From assembly GCA_910586735.1 (NCBI GenBank), contig CAJUJW010000005.1:1-62983 (forward strand): DNA of 62,983 nt. The letters are read 5' to 3'. Shown one piece after another: positions 43,793 to 51,711 of the stretch. The stretch's first letter is position 1. Every line of letters begins with the position of its first letter. The translations under genes were made by a program, and so were the position numbers. Source of the DNA: an uncultured Oscillibacter sp. GTDB lineage: Bacteria > Bacillota > Clostridia > Oscillospirales > Oscillospiraceae. Under the pieces are notes generated by a model. That model was not told the origin of the DNA and made no database searches. It was given only the letters and a program-made list of their open reading frames with translations.

Positions 43793-43927
43793 GGGGCTCG
43801 CCCTGACGGGCGGGGGTTTTGGTGGTGGACGAATCGACTCTCTCCTCTTTTCGCCGCCGCTAACCTGGAGGTTGCGGGGGAAACTTTCTTGTGGGGCCTG
43901 ACCCCCAGGTCAGGCCATTTCTCCAGG
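43793..43927. repeat. Partial composite repeat (C3) joined to GGGGCCTGACC repeat (B1)
   Basis: 43810-43860 matches the end of the composite repeat (GCGGGGGTTTTGG...CTCTTTTCGCCGCCGC). 43880-43927 (GAAACTTTCTTGTGGGGCC, TGACCCCCAGGTCAGGCCA) matches 49206-49255. The modules thus occur in new combinations. Confidence 0.65.
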
Positions 43928-44191
43928 TCCGGCGGAGCGCCGGGCCCCCTGATATTCGGCGGTCAGGGTCACCTCGCCCGTCGCCCTTTCTGGCCCGGCC
44001 TCCCTGAGAGATTAAGAGGTCCGTTATGACATCGAAAACTTCGTAGCGGTAGGGCGGGCTGAGCGGGAGCTTGCCGCTGAGAAACGACACGCCGTCGGCC
44101 GCAGCCCTGATTTCACAGGGAAGTCCCCGGACCGTATGTACAACGGCCCGTCCGCCGTTCCCTCCGAAAGCTGAATTTTATACTGCCTCAT
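43910..44191 (-). pseudogene. Frameshifted small gene, about 93 codons
   Basis: On the minus strand the ATG at 44191 follows AAGGAG and opens MRQYKIQLSEGTADGPLYIR... The frame is lost near SGLRP. The neighbouring frame continues DGVSFLSGKLPLSPPYRYEV then FDVITDLLISQGGRARKGD, and a third frame gives EVTLTAEYQGARRSAGPGEM to a stop at 43910. The three pieces join into one plausible protein, so two indels have probably killed the gene. Its last bases lie in a repeat element. Confidence 0.5.
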
Positions 44192-44294
44192 GGTTTCTCT
44201 CCTTACCCGTTTTCCCACAACATAGCCGTATTCGGGTAAAAAGTCAACTGTATTCCCACAATTCCGGCCCGCGCAAAAGGGGAGGACGGCGGCG

Positions 44295-44537
44295 ATGGGG
44301 ATTTCGGACATGGTGCGGGCGCGGCTTCTGGAGCTGTGCCGCGAGAGAGGCGTTTCAGTCAATAAGATGTGCGAGTGGGCGGCGGTCCCCCAGTCCACGG
44401 TGAACAACTTTCTGAATCGCAAGACCCACAATCTCGGGATTATCACCCTGAAAAAATTGACGGATGACTTTGGCCTGAGCATTACGGAATTCTTCGACAC
44501 GGACGCGTTCCGCAATCTTGAGCAGGAAATCCACTGA
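44295..44537 (+). CDS. XRE-family helix-turn-helix regulator, 80 residues
   Basis: A single Cro/CI-type domain: RLLELCRERGVSVNKMCEWAAVPQSTVNNFLNRKTHNLGIITLKKLTDDFGLSITEFF pattern, with little else. ATG 44295 has GGAGG nine bases upstream. It is transcribed alone, divergent from the decayed gene at 44191. Stand-alone short XRE proteins like this are common in the group; the target is unknown. Confidence 0.85.
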   Translation: MGISDMVRARLLELCRERGVSVNKMCEWAAVPQSTVNNFLNRKTHNLGIITLKKLTDDFGLSITEFFDTDAFRNLEQEIH

Positions 44538-44682
44538 GGCGTGCAGGAGAGCCTACGCGCTTTTTTGTGCCATGCGGTTCCGCTCTTCTTTGTGAATTGT
44601 TACGGAATTGAAACACATTTTCCCCCTGGGGTATGCTATACTGTATAAGAAACCAAAGGCCGAATAGAAAGGAGGTATCCTG

Positions 44683-45153
44683 ATGAACATATTCATCTGG
44701 CTCTGGCTGGGGGCCATCGTCCTCTTCGGTGTGGCCGAAGTGCTCACCGAGGGCATGGTCTCCATCTGGTTCGTCGCCGGGTCCCTGGCGGCCCTGATCG
44801 CCTGCATGTCCGGCTGGTCCCTGGGAGGGCTGACGCCGGAGGCCACGCAGGTGCTGGTCTTCGCCGTGGTGTCCGCCCTGGCCCTGGCCGTCACCCGGCC
44901 CCTGGTGCGGCGCTTTATGAGCCGGCCCCATATTCCCACCAACTCGGACCGGGTTCTGGGCATGACCGCCAAAGTCACCGAGGCCGTGGACAACCAGCGG
45001 GCCTCCGGCGCCGTCTACGTGGACGGCAAAACCTGGACCGCCCGCAGCGTGGACGGCGACCTCATCCCCGCCGGGACCCAGGTGAAGGTACAGAAGATCG
45101 AGGGCGTCAAGCTCCTGGTCCAATTTTCAGAGAAAATGGAGGTAGCGAAATAA
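44683..45153 (+). CDS. NfeD-family membrane protein
   Basis: 156 residues. Two or three N-terminal membrane helices (IWLWLGAIVLFGVAEVL, FVAGSLAALIACM, VLVFAVVSALALAV) precede a small beta-barrel OB domain (GMTAKVTEA...GAVYVDGKTWTARSVDGDLIPAGTQVKVQKIEGVKLLV). NfeD proteins pair with SPFH proteins in membrane microdomains. The stop overlaps the next ATG (TAATG). An extended -10, TGCTATACT near 44633-44641, precedes the ribosome binding site AAAGGAGG. Confidence 0.92.
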   Translation: MNIFIWLWLGAIVLFGVAEVLTEGMVSIWFVAGSLAALIACMSGWSLGGLTPEATQVLVFAVVSALALAVTRPLVRRFMSRPHIPTNSDRVLGMTAKVTEAVDNQRASGAVYVDGKTWTARSVDGDLIPAGTQVKVQKIEGVKLLVQFSEKMEVAK

Positions 45154-46103
45154 TGTTCTGGATTCCTGTTTCCATCGTCATCATCCTGCTGGTGATTTTG
45201 ATCATCTCCAACGTCCACATCGTCCAGCAGTCCCGGGCCTACGTGGTGGAGTGGCTGGGCCAGTTTCACGCCGTTTGGAACCAGGGGCCCCACGTGAAGG
45301 TCCCCTTCGTCATGCGGGTGGTCAAGAAGGTCTCCCTGAAGGAGCAGGTGGCGGACTTCCCGCCTCAGCCCGTCATCACAAAGGACAATGTCACCATGCA
45401 GATCGACACGGTGATCTATTTCCAGATCACGGATCCCAAGCTCTACACCTACGGGGTGGAGCACCCCATGAACGCCATTGAAAACCTGACGGCCACGACT
45501 CTGCGGAACATCATCGGCGACATGGACCTGGAGCAGTCCCTCACCAGCCGGGACACCATCAACTCCCGGATGCGGGCCATCCTGGACGAGGCCACGGACC
45601 CCTGGGGCATCAAGGTGAACCGGGTGGAGCTGAAAAACATCATCCCGCCCAAGGACATCCAGAGCGCCATGGAAAAGCAGATGAAGGCCGAGCGGGAGCG
45701 CCGGGAGTCCGTCCTCCAGGCCCAGGGCCAGAAGGAGTCCCAGGTGCTGGTGGCCCAGGGCGAGAAGGAGGCCGCCGTCCTCCGGGCCACGGCCGCCAAG
45801 GAGGCGGCGATTCTCCAGGCCGAGGGCGAGAAGCAGGCCCGCATCATGGCCGCCGAGGCGGAGGCCGAGGCCATCACCAGGGTGCAGACCGCCCTGGCGG
45901 AGTCCCTGCGGCTTCTGAACGCCGCGGCGCCCAACGACCAGGTGGTGAAGCTGAAAGCCCTGGAGGCCATGCAGAAAATTGCCGACGGCAAGGCCACGAA
46001 GATTATCATTCCCAGCGAGCTCCAGGGCCTGGCGGGATTGGCCGCCGGGGCTAAGGCTGTGTTTGAGAGTGAGGATCCTACTTTTTCTCGAGAGAAAAAG
46101 TAG
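45153..46103 (+). CDS. SPFH/Band 7 protein (QmcA/flotillin-like)
   Basis: 316 residues. One N-terminal membrane anchor (IPVSIVIILLVILIISNVHIV) is followed by an SPFH domain (AYVVEWLGQFHAVWNQGPHV, VDFPPQPVITKDNVTM-like pattern, TLRNIIGDMDLEQSLTSRD). A long Ala/Glu-rich coiled coil (about 180-260) ends it. It oligomerises into membrane rafts and is often linked to proteolysis or the membrane-stress response. It is translationally coupled to NfeD. Confidence 0.92.
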   Translation: MFWIPVSIVIILLVILIISNVHIVQQSRAYVVEWLGQFHAVWNQGPHVKVPFVMRVVKKVSLKEQVADFPPQPVITKDNVTMQIDTVIYFQITDPKLYTYGVEHPMNAIENLTATTLRNIIGDMDLEQSLTSRDTINSRMRAILDEATDPWGIKVNRVELKNIIPPKDIQSAMEKQMKAERERRESVLQAQGQKESQVLVAQGEKEAAVLRATAAKEAAILQAEGEKQARIMAAEAEAEAITRVQTALAESLRLLNAAAPNDQVVKLKALEAMQKIADGKATKIIIPSELQGLAGLAAGAKAVFESEDPTFSREKK

Positions 46104-46175
46104 GCAAAAAGAGCTTTCGGCCCGCTCTGATGGTCTGGCATTTATCCAGGCCGGAGCGACGGCAACGCGGATATG
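46076..46175 (+). repeat. Dispersed intergenic repeat with CTCGAGAG core, copy D2
   Basis: Blocks ACTTTTTCTCGAGAG, CAAAAAGAGCTTT, GTCTGGCA and CGGAGCGACGGCAAC are in the same order as in the minus-strand copy at 14772-14870. The copy begins inside the end of the SPFH gene. Confidence 0.7.
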
Positions 46176-46207
46176 ACAGGGCCCCGTCCATTGGACGGGG
46201 CCCTGTC
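46175..46207. terminator. Perfect 15-bp hairpin at the leuS 3' end
   Basis: GACAGGGCCCCGTCC/GGACGGGGCCCTGTC with a 3-base loop, 9 bases past the leuS stop and between convergent genes. No T-run follows. Confidence 0.55.
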
Positions 46208-46215
46208 TGCGCCTT

Positions 46216-48642
46216 TTACTGGGGCTTCACAATGAGATTCACCAGGCGGTTCTTGACAAAGATGGTCTTGACCACCTGCATCCCCGCCGTGGCCTTCTGC
46301 ACCTTGTCCACCGCCAGGGCGGCCTCCACCACGGCGGCCTCCCCGCTGTCCGTGGGCAGGGTGACAGTGCCCTTCAGCTTCCCGTTCACCTGGACGGCGA
46401 AGGACACGCTGGAGGCCACGGTCTTGCTCTCGTCGTAGACGGGCCAGTCGCTCTGGCAGCACATCTTCCCCGTCTCGGCGGCGAAGCCGAAGCGCTCCCA
46501 CAGCTCCTCGGTGATGTGGGGGGCGAAGGGGCAGAGCAGCTGGATCAGCGTCCGCATGTCCCTCTTGGTGACCCCGTTGGCCGTCAGCTCGTTGACCGCC
46601 GTCATCATGGCCGCGATGGCCGTGTTCATTTTCAGGGAGTCGATGTCGGAGGTGACCTTTTTGATGGCCCGGTGGAGTATGGGCTCGTTGGCCGGGGTGG
46701 GGTTCGGGTCGTCCTTGGCGCTCTCCGCCAGGTTCCAGACCCGGTCCAGGAAGCGCTTGGAACCCTTCACCGCCTCGGTGGACCAGATGGCCGCCTGCTC
46801 GAAGTCGCCCACGAACATGATATACAGCCGCATGGTGTCCGCACCGTACTGGGCCACGATATCGTTGGGGTTCACCACGTTCCCCCGGGACTTGGACATC
46901 TTCTCCCCGCCCTCGCCCAGAATCATGCCGTGGCTGGTCCGCTTGGCGTAGGGTTCCGCCGTGGGGACCACCCCGATGTCATACAGGAACTTGTGCCAGA
47001 AGCGGCTGTACAGCAGGTGGAGCGTGGTGTGCTCCATGCCGCCGTTGTACCAGTCCACCGGAGACCAGTAGTCCAGGGCCTCCTTGCTGGCCAGGGCCTT
47101 GTCGTTGTGGGGGTCCATATACCGGAGGAAGTACCAGGAAGAGCCCGCCCACTGGGGCATGGTGTCCGTCTCCCGCTGGGCGGGGCCGCCGCACTTGGGG
47201 CAGGTGGTGTTCACCCAGTCCGTCATCTTCGCCAGGGGGCTTTCGCCGGTGTCCGTCACCTCATAGCTCTCCACCTCGGGAAGGAGCAGGGGCAGCTCCG
47301 ACTCCGGCAGGGGGACCCAGCCGCACTTTTCGCAGTTCACCAGGGGAATGGGCTCGCCCCAATAGCGCTGGCGGCTGAACACCCAGTCCCGAAGCTTGAA
47401 GTTGGTCTTGGGCCGGCCGTAGCCCTCTTTGGTGACGTGCTCCTTCATGGCGGGGATGGCCTCTTTGACGGTCATTCCGTTCAGGAAGCCGGAGTTTACC
47501 ATGATGCCCGTGTCGTCCTTGAGGGCGAAAGCCTCCTTGGTGATGTCTCCGCCCTTGACCACCTCGACGATGGGCAGGCCGAATTTGGCGGCGAACTCCC
47601 AGTCGCGCTGGTCGTGGCCGGGCACGCCCATGACGATGCCGGTGCCGTAGCCCATGAGAACGTAGTCGGAGACGAACATGGGGACGTGTTTTCCCGTGGC
47701 GGGGTTGACCACCTCGATGCCGTCCAGGCGGACGCCGGTCTTCTCCTTGTTCAGCTCGCCCCGCTCGAAGTCGGATTTTCTGGCGGCCTCGGCCTGGTAG
47801 GCGGCCACCTCGTCCCAGTTCTTGATCTGGTCCTTCCACTGCTCCAGGTAGGGGTGTTCCGGGGAGATGACCATGTAGGTCACGCCGAAGAGGGTGTCGC
47901 ACCGGGTGGTGTAGACCGTCAGCTTGTCCCCGTTGGTGGCGGTGAAGTCCACCTCAGTGCCCTCGGACCGGCCGATCCAGTTGCGCTGCTGGATCTTGAC
48001 CCGGTTGATGAAGTCCACGTCCTCCAAATCGTCGATGAGGCGGTCGGCGTACTTGGTGATGGCCAGCATCCACTGGGATTTCTCCTTGCGGATGACCTCG
48101 CCGCCGCAGCGCTCGCACACGCCCTCCACCACTTCCTCGTTGGCCAGGACGATTTTGCAGCTGGTACACCAGTTCACGGGCATGGACGCCTTGTAGGCCA
48201 GGCCCTTCTTGAACATCTGGAGGAAAATCCACTGGGTCCACTTGTAGTAATCCGGGTCCGTGGTGTTGACCTCCCGGTCCCAGTCGAAGGAGTAGCCCAG
48301 CATGCGCAGCTGCCTGCGGAAGTTCTCCACGTTGTCGTGGGTGACTTTGGCGGGGTGGATGTGGTTTTTCACGGCGTAGTTTTCCGTGGGCAGGCCAAAG
48401 GCGTCGTAGCCGATGGGGAAGAGGACGTTATAGCCCTGCATGCGCTTTTTCCGGCAGATGATGTCCATGGCGGTAAAGGGGCGGGCGTGGCCCACGTGGA
48501 GTCCCTGGCCGGAGGGGTAAGGGAACTCGATGAGGCCGAAGAATTTTTCCTTACTTCTGTCGCCGTTGACGGCGGTGAAGGGTTTGGCTTCCAGCCATTT
48601 GGCCTGCCATTTTTTTTCGATGGCGGTGAAATCGTACTTCAT
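46216..48642 (-). CDS. leuS: Leucine-tRNA ligase
   Basis: 808 residues, class I synthetase. The HIGH-type motif HVGH is at 49-52 in PYPSGQGLHVGHARPF. The CP1 editing domain contains VNPATGKHVPMFVSDYVLMGYGTGIVM patterns, and EGGEKMSKSRGNVVNP carries KMSKS. A C-terminal anticodon-binding domain ends in NRLVNLIVKPQ. The ATG at 48642 has AAAGGAG seven bases upstream; the longer frame to 48810 reads through a repeat. The nearest co-directional control element is the T-box at 49686-49930, beyond the DUF2500 gene. Confidence 0.97.
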   Translation of the reverse strand: MKYDFTAIEKKWQAKWLEAKPFTAVNGDRSKEKFFGLIEFPYPSGQGLHVGHARPFTAMDIICRKKRMQGYNVLFPIGYDAFGLPTENYAVKNHIHPAKVTHDNVENFRRQLRMLGYSFDWDREVNTTDPDYYKWTQWIFLQMFKKGLAYKASMPVNWCTSCKIVLANEEVVEGVCERCGGEVIRKEKSQWMLAITKYADRLIDDLEDVDFINRVKIQQRNWIGRSEGTEVDFTATNGDKLTVYTTRCDTLFGVTYMVISPEHPYLEQWKDQIKNWDEVAAYQAEAARKSDFERGELNKEKTGVRLDGIEVVNPATGKHVPMFVSDYVLMGYGTGIVMGVPGHDQRDWEFAAKFGLPIVEVVKGGDITKEAFALKDDTGIMVNSGFLNGMTVKEAIPAMKEHVTKEGYGRPKTNFKLRDWVFSRQRYWGEPIPLVNCEKCGWVPLPESELPLLLPEVESYEVTDTGESPLAKMTDWVNTTCPKCGGPAQRETDTMPQWAGSSWYFLRYMDPHNDKALASKEALDYWSPVDWYNGGMEHTTLHLLYSRFWHKFLYDIGVVPTAEPYAKRTSHGMILGEGGEKMSKSRGNVVNPNDIVAQYGADTMRLYIMFVGDFEQAAIWSTEAVKGSKRFLDRVWNLAESAKDDPNPTPANEPILHRAIKKVTSDIDSLKMNTAIAAMMTAVNELTANGVTKRDMRTLIQLLCPFAPHITEELWERFGFAAETGKMCCQSDWPVYDESKTVASSVSFAVQVNGKLKGTVTLPTDSGEAAVVEAALAVDKVQKATAGMQVVKTIFVKNRLVNLIVKPQ

Positions 48643-48724
48643 GTGTGATCTCCTTTTATTGATAATATGGCTATTATGGCGCTTTTGCAAAGCGGGGGAT
48701 GTTGCTCGCCCTTCGGGCGGGGGG

Positions 48725-48974
48725 GATTGGATACCAGCGATGGCTGGTGCATTGCACCCCCCATTTTCTCTTTTTCTTGCCAGAAGAAAAAGAGAAAACG
48801 GGCCGTGCACGGTCCAAAAGAGAAAAAGAAGTATCGCCCCTGCGGGGGGACGAAGGACGGGGGACGCGCAAGGGGTGCTTCCTCCGGGTACGCAAGTCTT
48901 CAGCCCGCGGCATAGTTTGAGCGGGGGTTTTGGCGGTTATCGAATGGACCAGCTCCTCTTTTCGCTGCCGCTGA
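48725..48974 (+). repeat. Composite dispersed repeat, copy C2 (upstream of leuS)
   Basis: Same block order as 41893-42125. Its hairpin (48764-48778 with 48784-48798) keeps 15 bp of pairing although the apical bases differ from copy C1. Confidence 0.8.
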
Positions 48975-48990
48975 TGCTCCGATAAACGGA

Positions 48991-49079
48991 CCTGTAGGGG
49001 CCGCCGCCCTGCGTCCGCCGTTGGCGGCTTTGCCGCTTACGGCGGCGGCGTACCTCTTGCGGGTGCTCGGCGGCCCGTT
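48991..49079. repeat. Dispersed GTAGGGGC-type palindromic repeat, copy A4, with internal insertion
   Basis: The outer halves GTAGGGGCCGCCGCC and GGCGGCCCG are separated by about 60 extra bases that hold their own GGCGGC/GCCGCC hairpins. Confidence 0.62.
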
Positions 49080-49205
49080 CCCCCGGAACCTCCATGCTGC
49101 CCATGGCCCATTCCTTCCGGGACTGCCCTTCTCCCAATAGGACATTGTGGGGCCCGCCCTTCTGTCGGTAGACCACTTCCATAATGGGACCATTCCGGTA
49201 GACCG

Positions 49206-49255
49206 GGAAACTCTCTTTATGGGGCCTGACCCCTTGGTCAGGCCATTCCCTCAGG
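49206..49255. repeat. GGGGCCTGACC-type palindromic repeat, copy B2
   Basis: GAAACTCTCTTTATGGGGCC, TGACCCCTTGGTCAGGCCA; matches 43880-43927. The rest of 49080-49279 is GC-rich with short dispersed motifs and no gene. Confidence 0.65.
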
Positions 49256-49279
49256 GACTTCCCTGCTCCCAGCAGAACC

Positions 49280-49663
49280 TCAGATCCGCTCAAACCCCAA
49301 ATACCGGGTCCCCTGGAAGGTCAGGCTTCCCTGATCCCCCTCTGCCAGCATGCCATACTCGGCCCCGCTGACGCTGAACTCCATCCGGTCCCCGCTCTCC
49401 ACCTGGAAGGTGGCGTAATAGGCGGTGCTGGTATGACTCATGCTGTCCTGGTGATGGTGGTGGGAAACCTGCGTCCGCTTGGTTACAACCTGGGCGGATA
49501 CCGTCAGCCGGGGGGAGGCGTTGTTTTTGCTCCAGGTTCCGATTCCCCTGACCACAGTCAGGATTATTCCACCCACGACAAGCACGAATATCACCGTGAT
49601 GAAAATCGGGACAATCGTAAACATCATGCTGGCAAAACCACTCATTCCAAACCCTGCGCTCAT
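49280..49663 (-). CDS. DUF2500-like membrane-anchored protein
   Basis: 127 residues. One membrane segment (MMFTIVPIFITVIFVLVVGGIILTV) is followed by a soluble beta-rich domain (LTVSAQVVTKRTQVSHHHH... STAYYATFQVESGDRMEFSVSGAEYGMLAEGDQGSLTFQGTRYLGFERI). This is the DUF2500 pattern; function is unknown. AAAGGAG is 7 bases before the ATG at 49663. A T-box leader with its own terminator sits directly upstream, which is unusual for this family. Confidence 0.82.
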   Translation of the reverse strand: MSAGFGMSGFASMMFTIVPIFITVIFVLVVGGIILTVVRGIGTWSKNNASPRLTVSAQVVTKRTQVSHHHHQDSMSHTSTAYYATFQVESGDRMEFSVSGAEYGMLAEGDQGSLTFQGTRYLGFERI

Positions 49664-49685
49664 GGCCTCTCTCCTTTCTCAAACA

Positions 49686-49930
49686 ACAAAAACGCCCCCA
49701 GCCAAACCGGCCAGGGGCGTGTCGTCACTACGCGGTACCACCCTGTTCAGCCCCGCCGCGCGGCGGGGCCCTCAAGGCCCGGTAACGGGGGCGAACCGCC
49801 CCGCCCTACCTGTCGGGCGGGAGACTCCGGGACCAGTCATGCGCGGGTCTTCCCCCGCCGGCTCGCAGCGTCCGCCGGCTCTCTGGGGGCGGGAAGGGCC
49901 CGCCTTTTTTCCCTTCATCGTCTTTCAACA
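49686..49930 (-). ncRNA. T-box riboswitch leader
   Basis: The minus strand carries the T-box signature CAGGGTGGTACCGCG (49731-49745). A stem I base with a K-turn (GACGATGAAGGGA at 49910-49922 paired with TCCCGGAGTC at 49823-49832), the AGAGA motif (49880-49884), and a terminator (ACGCCCC...GGGGGCGTTTTT, 49686-49720) complete it. The variable base of TGGN is T, which pairs with a tRNA whose discriminator is A; tRNA-Leu qualifies, while Asp, Asn and His tRNAs do not. The specifier codon cannot be fixed by eye; a CTG sits near 49835. Confidence 0.9.
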
Positions 49931-49936
49931 GGCCCT

Positions 49937-49965
49937 ATTGTACGGGGAAGGGGCCGGTTTGTCAA
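49937..49965 (-). promoter_or_regulatory. Promoter of the T-box transcript
   Basis: TTGACA (49960-49965) and TACAAT (49937-49942) on the minus strand, 17 bases apart, just upstream of stem I. Confidence 0.85.
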
Positions 49966-49978
49966 GGGGGAAATGACC

Positions 49979-50012
49979 AAAAAACCGCCCGGGAACGGGC
50001 CCGGACGGTTTT
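49979..50012 (-). terminator. Terminator downstream of putP
   Basis: AAAACCGtCCGGG and CCCGGgCGGTTTTTT on the minus strand form a stem with a T-run. It lies between the putP end and the T-box promoter. Confidence 0.7.
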
Positions 50013-50022
50013 CGGACAGGGA

Positions 50023-50100
50023 AGGGCCGCCCAGGGGGGCGGCCCCTACGGGGTCTTTCGATAGAGGAAATCGTAGGGGCCGCCGCCTTCGGCGGCCCGT
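50023..50100. repeat. Dispersed GTAGGGGC-type palindromic repeat, copy A5
   Basis: GGGCCGCCC...GGGCGGCCCCTACG and CGTAGGGGCCGCCGCC...GGCGGCCCG. The two halves match copies A1 and A2 respectively. Confidence 0.75.
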
Positions 50101-50148
50101 TCCTCTGAAACCGCCGGGGTTTCCAAGGAACCGGGCAGGGCCCTGCTC

Positions 50149-51681
50149 TTATTTCTCCTTCACGCCGTCGAAGAGCTTCTCGATGCCCGTGTCCGGGGCG
50201 GGGGTCAGGAGGCTGACGATGACGATGGCCGCCAGGCCCACGATGAAGGCGGGCAGCAGCTCATAGATGTCCAGGGCGCCGCCCATGGGGCGCACCAGGA
50301 ACTTCCACACGAAGATCATCACGCCGCCGGCCACCAGACCCGCCATAATGCCCTGGCGGTTGCTGCGCTTCCAGTACAGGGCGCAGAGGATGGCGGGGCC
50401 GAACGTCGCGCCGAAGCCCGCCCAGGCGAAGGACACAATCTGGAACACGTTGCTGTTGGGGTCCGAGGCCAGGAACAGGGCGATGACGGCGATGACCACC
50501 ACGGTGAGCCGGGCAATCAGCATGGTCTGCTTCTCCGTCAGCTTGACGCCGAAGACCTCCTGGACGATGTTCTCCGAGAAGGCGGAGGAGGCCGCCAGCA
50601 GCTGAGAATCCGCCGTGGACATGGTGGCCGCCAGAATGCCCGCCAGGATGCAGCCCGCCACGATGGCCGGGAAGATGCCGTAGGCGGACAGCAGGTCCGA
50701 CAGCTTGACGATGATGGTCTCCGTGGCGCTGCCCTCCAGGAAGGGCACTTTGCCCGCGGCGGAGACCGCGTGGCCCACGATGCCGATGAACACCGCCACG
50801 CCCATGGAAATCACCACCCAGGTCCCGGCGATGCGGCGGGAGAGGGTCAGCTCGTTCTCGTCCCGGATGGCCATGAAGCGGACCAGGATGTGGGGCATGC
50901 CGAAGTAGCCCAGGCCCCAGGCCATCATGGAGACGATTCGGATGAAGCCGTAAGGCTCCGCCGCGCCGCTGGCGGCGTTATAGGTCTCCGTGAAGCTGAA
51001 GAAGCCGGGGAGGGTCTGGGCGTGGGCGATGACCGCGTCCATGCCGCCCGCCTGGACCACGCCGAACACCACAATGACGGCCAGGGCGCAGGTCATGATG
51101 ACGGACTGGATCAGGTCCATGGTGGCCACGGCGTTGAAGCCCCCGATGGAGGTATAGCTGATAATGACGATGGCCCCGATGATCACCGCCGCCATGTAGT
51201 CCCAGCCAAATAAGCTGTTGAAGAGCTTGCCGATGGCGGCAAGGCCGGAGGCCACGTAGGGCACGAAGAAGATCAGGATAATCAGGGCGGAGATGCACAT
51301 GATGACGGGCTTTTTCTCCCCGTAGCGCTTGGAGATGAAGCTGGGGATGGTGATGGCGTCCAGCTTCACGCTGTAGCGCCGCAGCTTTTTGGCAACCAGC
51401 AGGAAGTTCAGGTAGGTGCCAACAGCCAGGCCGATGGCGGTCCAGCTGGCGTCCGCCACGCCGGAGAGGTACGCAAGGCCCGGAATGCCCATGAGCAGAT
51501 AGCTGCTCATGTCGCTGGCCTCGGCGCTCATGGCCGTGACCAGGGGGCCGATGCCCCGGCCGCCCAGGTAGAAGCCCTCGGCGCTCTTCTTGGACCGGCG
51601 GCCGATCATCACCCCGGTGAAGATGACGAAGCAGAGGTACACGATAATCGTACCCATGATGCAGATTTGTGCGGTAGACAT
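50149..51681 (-). CDS. putP: Sodium/proline symporter (SSS family)
   Basis: 510 residues with about 13 membrane segments. Family landmarks are FYLGGRGIGPLVTAMSAEASDMSSYLLMG near residue 40, GYFGMPHILVRFMAI in the middle and ATMSTADSQLLAASSAFSENI. These correspond to the sodium and proline binding regions of PutP. AAGGAG precedes the ATG at 51681. It is downstream of a TetR-type gene on the same strand, with two strong palindromes between them. Confidence 0.92.
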   Translation of the reverse strand: MSTAQICIMGTIIVYLCFVIFTGVMIGRRSKKSAEGFYLGGRGIGPLVTAMSAEASDMSSYLLMGIPGLAYLSGVADASWTAIGLAVGTYLNFLLVAKKLRRYSVKLDAITIPSFISKRYGEKKPVIMCISALIILIFFVPYVASGLAAIGKLFNSLFGWDYMAAVIIGAIVIISYTSIGGFNAVATMDLIQSVIMTCALAVIVVFGVVQAGGMDAVIAHAQTLPGFFSFTETYNAASGAAEPYGFIRIVSMMAWGLGYFGMPHILVRFMAIRDENELTLSRRIAGTWVVISMGVAVFIGIVGHAVSAAGKVPFLEGSATETIIVKLSDLLSAYGIFPAIVAGCILAGILAATMSTADSQLLAASSAFSENIVQEVFGVKLTEKQTMLIARLTVVVIAVIALFLASDPNSNVFQIVSFAWAGFGATFGPAILCALYWKRSNRQGIMAGLVAGGVMIFVWKFLVRPMGGALDIYELLPAFIVGLAAIVIVSLLTPAPDTGIEKLFDGVKEK

Positions 51682-51711
51682 GAAATCTCTCTCCTTTTCT
51701 GTTCTCAGTGG

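Noticed and set aside
46643..48642. T-box directly upstream of leuS
   Set aside because: The 48643-48980 region is filled by a composite repeat and lacks the GGGTGGNACCGCG signature; the only T-box is at 49686-49930.
48674..48985. Several overlapping frames upstream of leuS
   Set aside because: They lie in repeat C2 on both strands, with no ribosome binding sites; similarity to frames at 41893-42125 reflects the repeat, not a protein family.
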